From contig JAGAYF010000039.1 of the NCBI GenBank assembly GCA_017940605.1, positions 1 through 64,000 of the forward strand: 64,000 bases of DNA. Reading direction: 5' to 3'. This stretch comes from Bacteroidaceae bacterium. Its GTDB lineage: Bacteria; Bacteroidota; Bacteroidia; Bacteroidales; Bacteroidaceae. The notes below the pieces were generated by a model. The model made no database searches. It saw only the letters and a list, made by a program, of their open reading frames with translations, and had not been told where the DNA came from. How positions within the stretch are numbered: position 1 is the first letter of the stretch; each line of letters opens with the position of its first letter. Positions 17,547-25,837 of this stretch are shown here, in pieces. The position numbers were made by a program, and so were the translations under genes.

Positions 17547-19244
17547 ATGCAACTGCTTTTCAACTTCATCTTCCTCCTTTTTGTTCCCTTTGCCCACATT
17601 CACGTAGAGGGTGAGCTGGGGCAACGCCTGCAACAGAACTTCAACCGGCTGGAGGAAAGCAAGTACCAGCCGCAAAACGTGTTTCTCACCATGCAGCAAA
17701 GCGGCGACTGGCCCGGCGACACGGAAGGGCGCACCATCCTGGCCCTCACGCTCGATGCCCAAGCCACCGGCCGCACACCGCGCTACCTGGACGAAATCAT
17801 AGGCCTGCTGCCCAGCCACATGAACGAAAAAGGATACATGGGCCCCGTCTTTCCCCACTTTGCCCATGAGCAACAGCTCTCGGGCAATGGTTGGATGCTG
17901 CGCGGTCTGTGCGAATACTACCTGTGGAAGCCCTCGCCGGCCGTGCTGAGCCACATCAGGCACATCAGCCGCAACCTGTTCCTTCCCCACAAGGGACGCT
18001 ACGCCCGCTACCCCATCAGCCCCGATGAAAGGCGGCAGGACACGGGGGCCGAAAGCGGCAGCACCGTGGGCCAGCTGGACGGATGGCAGCTATCGTCCGA
18101 CATAGGCTGCGTCTTCATCGGCATGGACGGGCTCATCCAAGCCTACGGCATCCTGCACGACGAGGATCTGAGGCCCGTCATTGACGAAATGGTCGGCCGC
18201 TTCCTGCAAATCGACCTCGTGGGCATCAAGGCTCAGACCCACGCCACGCTGACCGCCCTGCGCGGCCTGCTGAGGCTGGCCGACCTGACGGGCAGGCAGG
18301 CCCTCGCCAGGGAAGCCGAGCAGCGCTTCCTGCTGTATGTCAGGAACGGCATGACCGAAAACTTTGAAAACTACAACTGGTTCAACCGCTTTGACACGTG
18401 GACCGAACCCTGCGCCATCGTCGACTCCTACATGCTGGCCATGCAACTGTGGCAGCACACCCACAAGGAACAATACCTGCAATGGGCCGAAAAAATCTAC
18501 TACAACGCCCTGTGCCGCACGCAGCGCCACAACGGCGGCTTCGGGCTGGACAACTGCCCGGGACGGGCAGCCGGCACGGCCGAGCTGCGCGTACACGCTC
18601 CCGAGGCCCACTGGTGCTGCACCATGAGGGGCGGCGAGGGCCTGGCACGCGCGGCACAATACACCGTGCGGCAGGAAGGCCGCCGCGTGTGGATCAGTAC
18701 CCTGCGGCCGCTGAAGGCACAGCTGCCCCTGGAGGGACAGGCCACGCTGGGCCTGCGCGTAGCAACCGCCTATCCCATGGACACCACGTGCAGCATTGTC
18801 ATCACCCAGGCCGACGGCGGCAGCCCCATTGACCTCCATCTGCCCTGCCATCCCTGGATGGAACGGCCCACCGTCATGCTCAACGGCAGGGAAATCAAGG
18901 TAAAAAGACGGCAGGGATTCCTGCGCATAAGGCATGCGTTCCAGGCAGGCGACAGCCTGGCCTATCGGTTCAGCCAACGCCTGTACTGGGATGGCACACA
19001 GAACGCCACGAACACCCTGCCCCGACAGAGACGCGCCTTCTACGGCCCGCTCATGCTGCAGCTGGACGGCACAACCGTCACAAGCCCCCTGCCCCACGAT
19101 GCACGGCTGGAAAAGACCGGCAGCCAGGCCTTTGGCATCATCGGCACAAGCCTGCGCCTCACTCCCGTGTACCACATGATGTCGCCCCACCTGTGGCAGA
19201 AGCAGCAACAGGGCCACCCCATCCTGTTTGACACGGAGGAATAA
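17547..19244 (+). CDS. GH127/DUF1680-like glycosidase (beta-L-arabinofuranosidase family)
   Basis: The 565-residue product has an N-terminal hydrophobic signal (about residues 1-16) and an (alpha/alpha)6-barrel pattern of helical repeats. GH127-type enzymes use a Cys nucleophile held by zinc together with nearby Cys and Glu residues. Here the matching segments are WTEPCAIVDSYM (Glu and Cys, near residue 288) followed by YLQWAEKIYYNALC, and HWCCTMRGGEGL (tandem Cys, near 352). A beta-sandwich follows. The active-site phrase differs from the CCPPN of typical members, so specificity may differ. Only one base separates it from the GH106-like gene, so the two are translationally coupled and probably work on the same rhamnose- and arabinose-bearing glycan. 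Confidence 0.8.
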   Translation: MQLLFNFIFLLFVPFAHIHVEGELGQRLQQNFNRLEESKYQPQNVFLTMQQSGDWPGDTEGRTILALTLDAQATGRTPRYLDEIIGLLPSHMNEKGYMGPVFPHFAHEQQLSGNGWMLRGLCEYYLWKPSPAVLSHIRHISRNLFLPHKGRYARYPISPDERRQDTGAESGSTVGQLDGWQLSSDIGCVFIGMDGLIQAYGILHDEDLRPVIDEMVGRFLQIDLVGIKAQTHATLTALRGLLRLADLTGRQALAREAEQRFLLYVRNGMTENFENYNWFNRFDTWTEPCAIVDSYMLAMQLWQHTHKEQYLQWAEKIYYNALCRTQRHNGGFGLDNCPGRAAGTAELRVHAPEAHWCCTMRGGEGLARAAQYTVRQEGRRVWISTLRPLKAQLPLEGQATLGLRVATAYPMDTTCSIVITQADGGSPIDLHLPCHPWMERPTVMLNGREIKVKRRQGFLRIRHAFQAGDSLAYRFSQRLYWDGTQNATNTLPRQRRAFYGPLMLQLDGTTVTSPLPHDARLEKTGSQAFGIIGTSLRLTPVYHMMSPHLWQKQQQGHPILFDTEE

Positions 19245-19370
19245 CATTCTTCCCGCACAGCCAGACGGCCCGCGCTGATACGCACCGCCGCAAACGGAAC
19301 ACCATCCCCCAGCACCATTCCCGTGAGGACAACGAGCGGCCAACGCACCAGCCGTTGGCCCATGAGGTGG

Positions 19371-19449
19371 ATTCTTACGCCTTGGCCGAAATTTCCCAGG
19401 CCGCATTGGGCCACGGCCCTTGCCTTGCTGGCGCGGCTTTTGCGCCTTG
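19371..19449 (-). repeat. Ladder repeat copy C (minus orientation, 22/22/21 bp spacing)
   Basis: Read on the minus strand, units begin at 19446 (GGCGCAAAAG), 19424 (GGCAAGGG, degenerate), 19402 (GGCCTGGGAAATTT, distinct unit) and 19381 (GGCGTAAGAA). It lies in the 609-bp gap between the glycosidase pair and recJ. Bases 19245-19370 and 19450-19660 hold no gene that I can support. Confidence 0.8.
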
Positions 19450-19662
19450 CAAGAACAGGCCGGCCCGCAACAGGGGGAAAACGCCCATGAATGCAGGAAT
19501 CTCCACCATGCTCACTGCCGCGGCCCAAGGTGCAAGACCAGCCATCGGGCACACGAGGCCATGCAAAGGAGGAACACGGATGCTTATATTAAAATATTTT
19601 AAAAACACAGCCCATTTGCCAAAAACTATTTAACAACCGCCGTCTGTTCCATGAATTATTTA

Positions 19663-19670
19663 TAACTTTA
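19663..19670 (+). promoter_or_regulatory. Near-consensus -7 box TAACTTTA upstream of recJ
   Basis: Seven of eight positions fit TAnnTTTG (final G is A). Transcription would begin near 19674, about nine bases before a self-pairing RNA element, and 180 bp before recJ. Confidence 0.4.
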
Positions 19671-19682
19671 CTTGCCGAAATT

Positions 19683-19765
19683 GGGGTAAAAGGTACTTAC
19701 GCATTTTGGATGCGGTATGCAACATGCAACAATATACCTGAAACCCCTTTTATCAGAGGGTTTTT
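19683..19765 (+). ncRNA. Candidate structured leader RNA or attenuator upstream of recJ
   Basis: The RNA can fold into nested helices: GGGGT (19683-19687) with ACCCC (19743-19747), AGGTA (19691-19695) with TACCT (19735-19739), and an inner hairpin CGCAT/ATGCG (19700-19714). The 3' strand of the outer helix overlaps AAACCC (19741-19746), which can instead pair with GGGTTT (19758-19763) followed by T residues, a weak terminator. Such mutually exclusive pairing is the layout of a riboswitch or attenuator. A separate hairpin GCCCTT/AAGGGC sits at about 19802-19816. I do not recognise a known riboswitch class; an independent small RNA is equally possible. Confidence 0.35.
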
Positions 19766-19853
19766 CAAGAAAGGGACACACAAGAGAGACCCACCCCGAC
19801 AGCCCTTGCGAAAGGGCACATGCTTAGCTAAAAAATAAAAATGACATATATCA

Positions 19854-21581
19854 ATGAACTATCAATGGAAGTTCCGAACACCATCGGCCCAAGCCCAGGA
19901 AAAGGCACAGCAACTGGCTGATGACATGGGAATCCATCCTGCGCTGGCCCAGATGCTCCTGCAAAGGGGCATAGGGACGGTGCGCGAGGCACGGCGCTTT
20001 TTCCATCCCGTGCTGAGCGACCTGCTCGACCCCTTCCTGATGAAGGACATGGGCAGGGCGGTCGAGCGGCTGAACGAGGCCATCGGCATGAAGGAGAAGA
20101 TTCTCGTATACGGAGACTACGACGTGGACGGCTGCACGGCCGTCACGCTGGTCTACAAGTTTCTCAACAGCTTCTACTCGAACGTAGACTACTTCATACC
20201 CGACCGGTATGACGATGGCTACGGCCTGACCAAGCGCAACGTGGACCGCGCCGCCGCCCTGGGGGTCAAGGTCATCATCATCCTGGACTGCGGCATCAAG
20301 GCGGTGGAGGAGATTGCCTATGCACGGGAGCTGGGCATCGACTTCATCATCTGCGACCACCACATGCCCGACGACGAGCTGCCGCCGGCCTATGCCATCC
20401 TCGACCCCAAGCGCGAGGACGAGACCTACCCCTACCACGATCTGTGCGGATGCGGGATAGGATTCAAGTTCATGCAGGCATTTGCGCAGAACAACGGCAT
20501 CGAGTTCAACAAACTCGTGCCCATGCTGGAACTGTGCGCCGTGAGCATCGGCGCAGACATCGTGCCCATCATGGGAGAAAACAGGATACTGGCCTACCAC
20601 GGGCTGCGCCAGCTCAACTCCAGCCCCAGCATAGGCATGCAGGCCATCATCAGCGTTTGCGGCCTGGAGAACAAGGAAATCACCATGAACGACGTCATTT
20701 TCCGCATCGGGCCGCGCATCAATGCCTCGGGCCGCATACAAAACGGCAGCGAGACCATCGACCTGCTTGTGGAAAGAGATTTCGACAAGGCCGTGGAACG
20801 TGCCAACACCATCAACAACTACAACGACGCGCGCCGCGACATTGACAAACAAATGACCGAGGAGGCCAACACCATCGTGGACAGCATGAAGAACCTGGAC
20901 GACAAGCGCTCCATCGTCGTGTGGAGCGACAGTTGGCACAAGGGCGTCATAGGAATCGTGGCGGCGCGCCTGGCAGAGCTCTACTACCGCCCCACCGTCG
21001 TCATGGCCATCGACGGAGACACGGCATCGGCATCGGCACGCTCGGTGACCGGATTTGACATCTACTCAGCCGTGCAGAGCTGCCGCGACCTGGTGGAGAA
21101 CTTCGGCGGGCACACCTACGCAGTGGGACTGTCCATAAAAAAAGACAACATCCGCGAATTTGCACGCCGCTTCGAACAGTTCGTAGAGGACCACATCACC
21201 GACGAACAGACACACCCCACGCTGACCATTGAGCGGACCATCGACTTCAGGGACATCACAAAGAAATTCCACCACGACCTGAAGCGCTTCCGCCCCTTCG
21301 GCCCCGGCAACACCAAGCCGCTCTTCTGCACACGCAACGTATACGACTACGGAACAAGCAAGGTGGTGGGCCGAGACCAAGAGCACATCAAACTGGAGCT
21401 CGTGGACAACAAGAGCAACAACATCATGAACGGCATAGCCTTTGGGCAAGGCTCCAGAGCACGCTTCATAAAAAGCAAGAGTGCTTTCGACATTTGCTAC
21501 TCCATCGAAGAAAACACCTACAAGCACAACGAAGTACAATTGCAGATAGAAGACATACAGCCGACCGAAGGAGAAGACTAG
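19854..21581 (+). CDS. recJ: Single-stranded-DNA-specific exonuclease RecJ
   Basis: The 575-residue enzyme degrades single-stranded DNA 5' to 3' in recombination and mismatch repair. DHH-family motifs are clear: VYGDYDVDGCTAV near residue 82, ILDCG, ICDHHMPDDELP near 165 (the DHH triad), and GGHTYAVGLS near 418 in the DHHA1 domain, followed by the C-terminal OB-type domain. Length is typical. It is followed by recQ after 6 bp, so the nuclease and helicase that cooperate in the RecF-type pathway are made together. Confidence 0.97.
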   Translation: MNYQWKFRTPSAQAQEKAQQLADDMGIHPALAQMLLQRGIGTVREARRFFHPVLSDLLDPFLMKDMGRAVERLNEAIGMKEKILVYGDYDVDGCTAVTLVYKFLNSFYSNVDYFIPDRYDDGYGLTKRNVDRAAALGVKVIIILDCGIKAVEEIAYARELGIDFIICDHHMPDDELPPAYAILDPKREDETYPYHDLCGCGIGFKFMQAFAQNNGIEFNKLVPMLELCAVSIGADIVPIMGENRILAYHGLRQLNSSPSIGMQAIISVCGLENKEITMNDVIFRIGPRINASGRIQNGSETIDLLVERDFDKAVERANTINNYNDARRDIDKQMTEEANTIVDSMKNLDDKRSIVVWSDSWHKGVIGIVAARLAELYYRPTVVMAIDGDTASASARSVTGFDIYSAVQSCRDLVENFGGHTYAVGLSIKKDNIREFARRFEQFVEDHITDEQTHPTLTIERTIDFRDITKKFHHDLKRFRPFGPGNTKPLFCTRNVYDYGTSKVVGRDQEHIKLELVDNKSNNIMNGIAFGQGSRARFIKSKSAFDICYSIEENTYKHNEVQLQIEDIQPTEGED

Positions 21582-21587
21582 ACACCC

Positions 21588-23486
21588 ATGGCCGATTTCC
21601 TGCACATTCTCAAGCAATATTGGGGATACGACGGTTTCCGTGGTATCCAGCAGGAAATCATTGAGAGCATTGCCGCCGGAAAGGACACGCTGGGCCTGAT
21701 GCCCACGGGAGGCGGCAAGTCCATCACCTTTCAAGTCCCGTGCATGGCGCAGCAGGGCATGTGCATCGTCGTCACCCCCCTGATTGCGCTCATGAAGGAT
21801 CAGGTAGCGCACTTGAGGGAGAAAGGAATCAAGGCAGCCGCCATCTATTCCGGCATGACGCACGAGGAAATCCTCGTCACGCTGGAGAATTGCGCCTACG
21901 GCGGCTACAAATTCCTGTACGTGTCGCCCGAAAGGCTCAGCTCGCAGCTGTTTCAGGCCAAGCTGGCCTACATGGACATCAACTTCATCACCGTAGACGA
22001 GGCGCACTGCATATCGCAGTGGGGATATGACTTCCGTCCCTCCTACCTTGAGGTATCTCACCTGCGCCGCCTGCTGCCCGGGAAACCCATCCTCGCGCTG
22101 ACGGCGACGGCAACGCCGCGCGTCATCAAGGACATACAGGACAAACTCTGCTTCGCCCAGGAAAACGTGAAGCGCATGAGCTTTGCGCGCCCGAACCTCA
22201 GCTACAAGGTCATACACGCCGAGAACAAGTTCAGGGAAGTCCTGCACGCGCTGAGACAGTCCCAAGGTTCGGCCATCATCTATTCGCGAAACAGGAAGAA
22301 CACCAAGGACATTGCCGAATGGCTCAGCGAAAACGGCATTTCAGCCATCCATTACCACGCGGGCCTTGAGAACGCGGACAAGGACATACGCCAAGCCATG
22401 TGGCAGGACGAGACCGTGCGCGTCATGGTCGCGACAAACGCATTCGGCATGGGCATTGACAAGAGCAACGTGCGGACAGTGATCCACATTGACGCCCCCG
22501 ATTCCATTGAAGCGTACTTTCAGGAGGCGGGGCGAGCCGGACGCGACGGACAGCCCGCCCAATCGCTGCTGCTCTTCAACGGAAGCGACTCCCTGCGCCT
22601 GCGCCAGCGCGTCAGCGAGAAGTTTCCCACCAAGGAGTACATCCGAAATTGCTACGAGGACCTGTGCTGTTTCTTCCAGCTGCCCATTGGCGAGGGGGCA
22701 AACAAGACATTCGAGTTCAGCGAAGAGAATTTCTGCCGCAACTTCCACTATTTCCCCGTCACGCTGCTCAATGCGCTGCAGATACTGGAGCGGGCGGGCT
22801 ACCTGGTCTACCACGAGGAGGAGAACAGCCGCTCCAGGCTGATGATGCTCCTGACAAAAAGCGAGCTGTACAAGCTCAACCGCCTCGCGCCCACGAGCGA
22901 AAAGGTCATCCAGGCACTCCTGCGCAACTACGGCGGCCTGTTCAGCGAGTACATCTACATAGAGGAGCGGCTGCTGGCCCAGACGCTCAACATAAAGGCC
23001 GATGAGGTGTACGACACCCTGAAGGCGCTCAACCACATGCGCATCCTGCACTACGTGCCGCGCAAGAGCACGCCCTACGTCACGTTTACGCAACGCCGCG
23101 TCGACACCGACGAAATCCAGCTCTACCCTGAAGTGTACGATGACCGCAAAAAGGAGTACCAGGAGCGCATTGAAGCCATGCTGGACTATGCAACGAGCCA
23201 CGCCACCTGCCGTCAGCGCATCCTGCTCCGCTATTTCGGCGAGGATGCCCGTCAGGACTGCGGCCAATGCGACGTATGCCTCTCGCGCGGCAGCCAAAAG
23301 AGCCGCGGCAGGGACGCAGAGCATGCGACCGAAGCCATTGCCGCCATGCTGTCCGACGGAAAGAGTCACCGCATAGCGGAAATCACCGCCCTCCCCTTTG
23401 AACTCACCGTCCTGCAGGACGCAATGGAGTGGCTGGTCAACGAAGACGAAATTGCCATCAGCGAAGGGATGGCGCGATTACTATGA
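21588..23486 (+). CDS. recQ: ATP-dependent DNA helicase RecQ
   Basis: The 632-residue SF2 helicase has Walker A LMPTGGGKS near residue 45, VDEAHCIS (DEAH box) near 138, QEAGRAGRDG (motif VI) near 310, and the RQC zinc site with four Cys in CRQRI...DCGQCDVC near 545-565. The C-terminal 60 residues look like a winged helix rather than an HRDC domain, so it seems to lack HRDC, as is common in Bacteroidetes second-copy RecQ proteins. It sits 6 bp after recJ and 12 bp before a GNAT gene, forming one operon. Confidence 0.95.
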   Translation: MADFLHILKQYWGYDGFRGIQQEIIESIAAGKDTLGLMPTGGGKSITFQVPCMAQQGMCIVVTPLIALMKDQVAHLREKGIKAAAIYSGMTHEEILVTLENCAYGGYKFLYVSPERLSSQLFQAKLAYMDINFITVDEAHCISQWGYDFRPSYLEVSHLRRLLPGKPILALTATATPRVIKDIQDKLCFAQENVKRMSFARPNLSYKVIHAENKFREVLHALRQSQGSAIIYSRNRKNTKDIAEWLSENGISAIHYHAGLENADKDIRQAMWQDETVRVMVATNAFGMGIDKSNVRTVIHIDAPDSIEAYFQEAGRAGRDGQPAQSLLLFNGSDSLRLRQRVSEKFPTKEYIRNCYEDLCCFFQLPIGEGANKTFEFSEENFCRNFHYFPVTLLNALQILERAGYLVYHEEENSRSRLMMLLTKSELYKLNRLAPTSEKVIQALLRNYGGLFSEYIYIEERLLAQTLNIKADEVYDTLKALNHMRILHYVPRKSTPYVTFTQRRVDTDEIQLYPEVYDDRKKEYQERIEAMLDYATSHATCRQRILLRYFGEDARQDCGQCDVCLSRGSQKSRGRDAEHATEAIAAMLSDGKSHRIAEITALPFELTVLQDAMEWLVNEDEIAISEGMARLL

Positions 23487-23498
23487 ATACCTACACCT

Positions 23499-24104
23499 AT
23501 GACTACAAACATCAGAACGGCAAACCCCGAGGATGCCTATGCCGTGGCATCACTGATTATTGAGGCGATGAGCGAGGAATGCTGCACCTACTTCATCGGC
23601 CCTGACCACACCATGACCGATTTCAGGCTGTTCATGGCCGCCCTCGTGGGGCGCGAGGACACGCAGTACAGCTGGAAAAACACGCTGGTGGCCGTTGCGG
23701 AAGACAGGATTGCGGGCATTGCCGTCTCCTATGACGGCATGCTGCTCCGCCAGCTGCGCAGGCCCTTCCTGGCAGGCATGCTGCGCGTCTTCAACAAGGA
23801 CTGGAACGACATGGATGACGAGACGCAGGCCGGCGAACTGTACCTCGACTCGTTTGCCGTACTGGCCGAATACCGACGCCAGGGCATCGGCCGCCAACTG
23901 CTGAAAGCCACGTGGCTGAAGGCACAGAAGATGAAACTCCCATGCGTGGGCCTCCTGGTCGACGAGGACAACAGGCCCGCCCTCAGGTATTACAAGAAAC
24001 TAGGATTTGCCCACGTGGACGACAACACGTGGGGAGGACACAGGATGAAGCACCTGCAACTGCCCGTAAGGCATCAGCACCTTCCCTTCTCGGCCAGGGA
24101 GTAG
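23499..24104 (+). CDS. GNAT-family N-acetyltransferase
   Basis: The 201-residue protein has the acetyl-CoA binding core: LYLDSFAVLAEYRRQGIGRQLL near residues 115-135 carries the R/Q-x-x-G-x-G/A loop, and LLVDEDNRPALRYYKKLGF near 150-168 is the usual C-terminal strand-helix. The substrate is unknown. It closely follows recQ (12 bp) and is likely the last gene of the recJ-recQ operon. Its 3' end overlaps the convergent cstA gene by 31 bp. Confidence 0.85.
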   Translation: MTTNIRTANPEDAYAVASLIIEAMSEECCTYFIGPDHTMTDFRLFMAALVGREDTQYSWKNTLVAVAEDRIAGIAVSYDGMLLRQLRRPFLAGMLRVFNKDWNDMDDETQAGELYLDSFAVLAEYRRQGIGRQLLKATWLKAQKMKLPCVGLLVDEDNRPALRYYKKLGFAHVDDNTWGGHRMKHLQLPVRHQHLPFSARE

Positions 24105-25543
24105 CGCCTGTACCAGCTGAAGAACCACACCAGCGCTGCCACCAGCACCACGGCCGCCACGGCATGGCCCACGCCCGTGCCCAGGCCCAGGGCCGAGTTG
24201 GAAACGAACAGGAAGCTGGAGCAAATGACGGTCATGAAGAGTGCCGGAACGAGCGTGACCCAGTAGGGCTTGTGCCGCTGCACCAAGTAGACGGTCAGCA
24301 TCCACAAGGTGAAGACGGACAGCGTCTGGTTGGCCCAGCCGAAGTACCGCCACAGCACGTTGAATCCATTGGGGTTTTCTATCTGCCAGAACAGCAGCAC
24401 GATGGAAAACAAGAACAAGGGAATGCAAATGTAAAGACGCTTCGAGATGGACCTTTGCTCCAGGTGCAGGAAGTCGGCAATGATGAGCCGCGCCGAACGG
24501 AAGGCCGTGTCGCCGGTGGTAATGGGCGCAGCCACGACACCGATGAGCGCCAGCACGCCGCCCAGCACGCCCAGCCAGTCGCGGCACACCAGGTTGACCA
24601 CGGCGGGGGTCGACGTGGCGTAGCCCGTCTGGGCCGCACCGGCTATGAGCTCGCTGCCGGGCGCAGGAGAGCCGTAGAAGAAGTAGGACGACACGGTGGC
24701 CCATATCAGTGCCACCCCCCCTTCGATTATCATAGCCCCGTAGAAGATGGGCCTTCCCTGGCGCTCGCTTTTCATGCAGCGCGCCATGAGGGGGCTCTGC
24801 GTGGCGTGGAAACCGCTGATGGCGCCACACGCTATGGTAATGAACAGGCAGGGAAACAGCGGCTCCGACGCGTGGCCGGTGGCCTCGGCCAGGTTGCCGA
24901 AGCTGTTCCACAACTCGGGCAGGTGCGGCATCTTGACAATGAGGCAGACCAGCAGGGCCACCGCCATGAACAGGATAGAAACGGAAAACAGGGGATAGAT
25001 TTTCCCAATGATCTTATCGACAGGCAGCAGCGTTGCCACCACGTAATAGGCAAAGATGATGACAATCCACATCATTCCCGAGCCCCACATGCCCTTCAGT
25101 ATCTCGGCGGGACTGTACACAAAGACTGTGCCCACCAGGACGAGCAGGAAGACCGAGAAGACCAGCATGACCGACTTGGTGGTACGGCCCAGGTATGTGC
25201 CTATCAGTTCGGGCAGGCCCGCGCCGCCGTGGCGCAGGCTGAGCATGCCGCTCAGGTAGTCATGGACCGCACCGGCAAAGATGCACCCCAGCACAATCCA
25301 CAGGTACGCCACAGGACCGTACTTAGCCCCCAGGATGGCGCCGAAGATAGGGCCAGTGCCGGCAATGTTGAGAAACTGAATCATAAACACCTTCCATCCG
25401 GGCAGGATGACATAGTCCACTCCGTCGGCCTTGCTCAGGGCAGGCGTGGGATCGTCGGTGGGAGCGACAATGCGCTCGACCAACCGGCCGTACAGGAAAT
25501 AGCCAGCCACGAGGGCCGCCAAGGCAATCAAAAAGGATATCAT
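24074..25543 (-). CDS. cstA: CstA-family peptide/pyruvate transporter (carbon starvation protein A)
   Basis: The 489-residue membrane protein has about 12 hydrophobic segments. The N-terminal half carries CstA hallmarks: FINIAGTGPIFGAILGA-like segment (here FLNIAGTGPIFGAILGA) near residue 60 and a conserved GCIFAGAVHDYLSGM loop. The C-terminal part contains GDTAFRSARLIIADFL, also typical. It is about 200 residues shorter than E. coli CstA, which matches the short form found in Bacteroidetes. The family is linked to peptide or pyruvate uptake under carbon limitation. It has its own promoter on the minus strand and converges with the GNAT gene. Confidence 0.9.
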   Translation of the reverse strand: MISFLIALAALVAGYFLYGRLVERIVAPTDDPTPALSKADGVDYVILPGWKVFMIQFLNIAGTGPIFGAILGAKYGPVAYLWIVLGCIFAGAVHDYLSGMLSLRHGGAGLPELIGTYLGRTTKSVMLVFSVFLLVLVGTVFVYSPAEILKGMWGSGMMWIVIIFAYYVVATLLPVDKIIGKIYPLFSVSILFMAVALLVCLIVKMPHLPELWNSFGNLAEATGHASEPLFPCLFITIACGAISGFHATQSPLMARCMKSERQGRPIFYGAMIIEGGVALIWATVSSYFFYGSPAPGSELIAGAAQTGYATSTPAVVNLVCRDWLGVLGGVLALIGVVAAPITTGDTAFRSARLIIADFLHLEQRSISKRLYICIPLFLFSIVLLFWQIENPNGFNVLWRYFGWANQTLSVFTLWMLTVYLVQRHKPYWVTLVPALFMTVICSSFLFVSNSALGLGTGVGHAVAAVVLVAALVWFFSWYRRYSLAEKGRC

Positions 25544-25567
25544 AGGTCTACATTTTCATTCATACTG

Positions 25568-25575
25568 CAAATTTA
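25568..25575 (-). promoter_or_regulatory. -7 box TAAATTTG for cstA
   Basis: Exact TAnnTTTG match on the minus strand, 24 bp before the cstA ATG at 25543. Confidence 0.6.
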
Positions 25576-25640
25576 GCTTTTTTCAGCCTAACAAGGCATT
25601 CCTTTGGGTAGGAAAATAGCAATGCGGCCCAAGACGCTGC

Positions 25641-25696
25641 ACATTACGCCTTGTCCGAAATTTCTGAGGCCGCATCGGGCGGCCGCTCACGCCTTG
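25641..25696 (-). repeat. Ladder repeat copy D (minus orientation, three clear units)
   Basis: On the minus strand, units begin at 25693 (GGCGTGAGC), 25671 (GGCCTCAGAAATTT, distinct unit) and 25650 (GGCGTAATG). The steps are 22 and 21 bp. A plus-strand GGCCCAAGA at 25626 faces the copy. It lies between cstA and the end of the acyl-CoA dehydrogenase gene. Confidence 0.75.
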
Positions 25697-25837
25697 TTGG
25701 CAGGCGGCATGCACCCCTGCCGGCTTCCGGGCGTGCGCACGGCCCTGGCAGGGACTGAGGGGGAGCAAAAGAAACATCCTTGCTGCCTGGCGGCAGACAA
25801 GGATGCTCACTAAAATATGTATTACGAAAAGATTTTG

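Noticed and set aside
19683..19765. Leader considered as a TPP, cobalamin, SAM or preQ1 riboswitch
   Set aside because: The conserved core sequences of these classes are not found; only the pairing pattern supports it.
19845..20939. Long minus-strand frames across recJ, recQ, proA and nagA
   Set aside because: All lie opposite strongly recognisable genes and have shadow-type composition.
23912..25576. 554-codon plus-strand frame antisense to cstA
   Set aside because: Its product is full of charged low-complexity sequence and it lies over a clear multi-helix transporter; a shadow frame.
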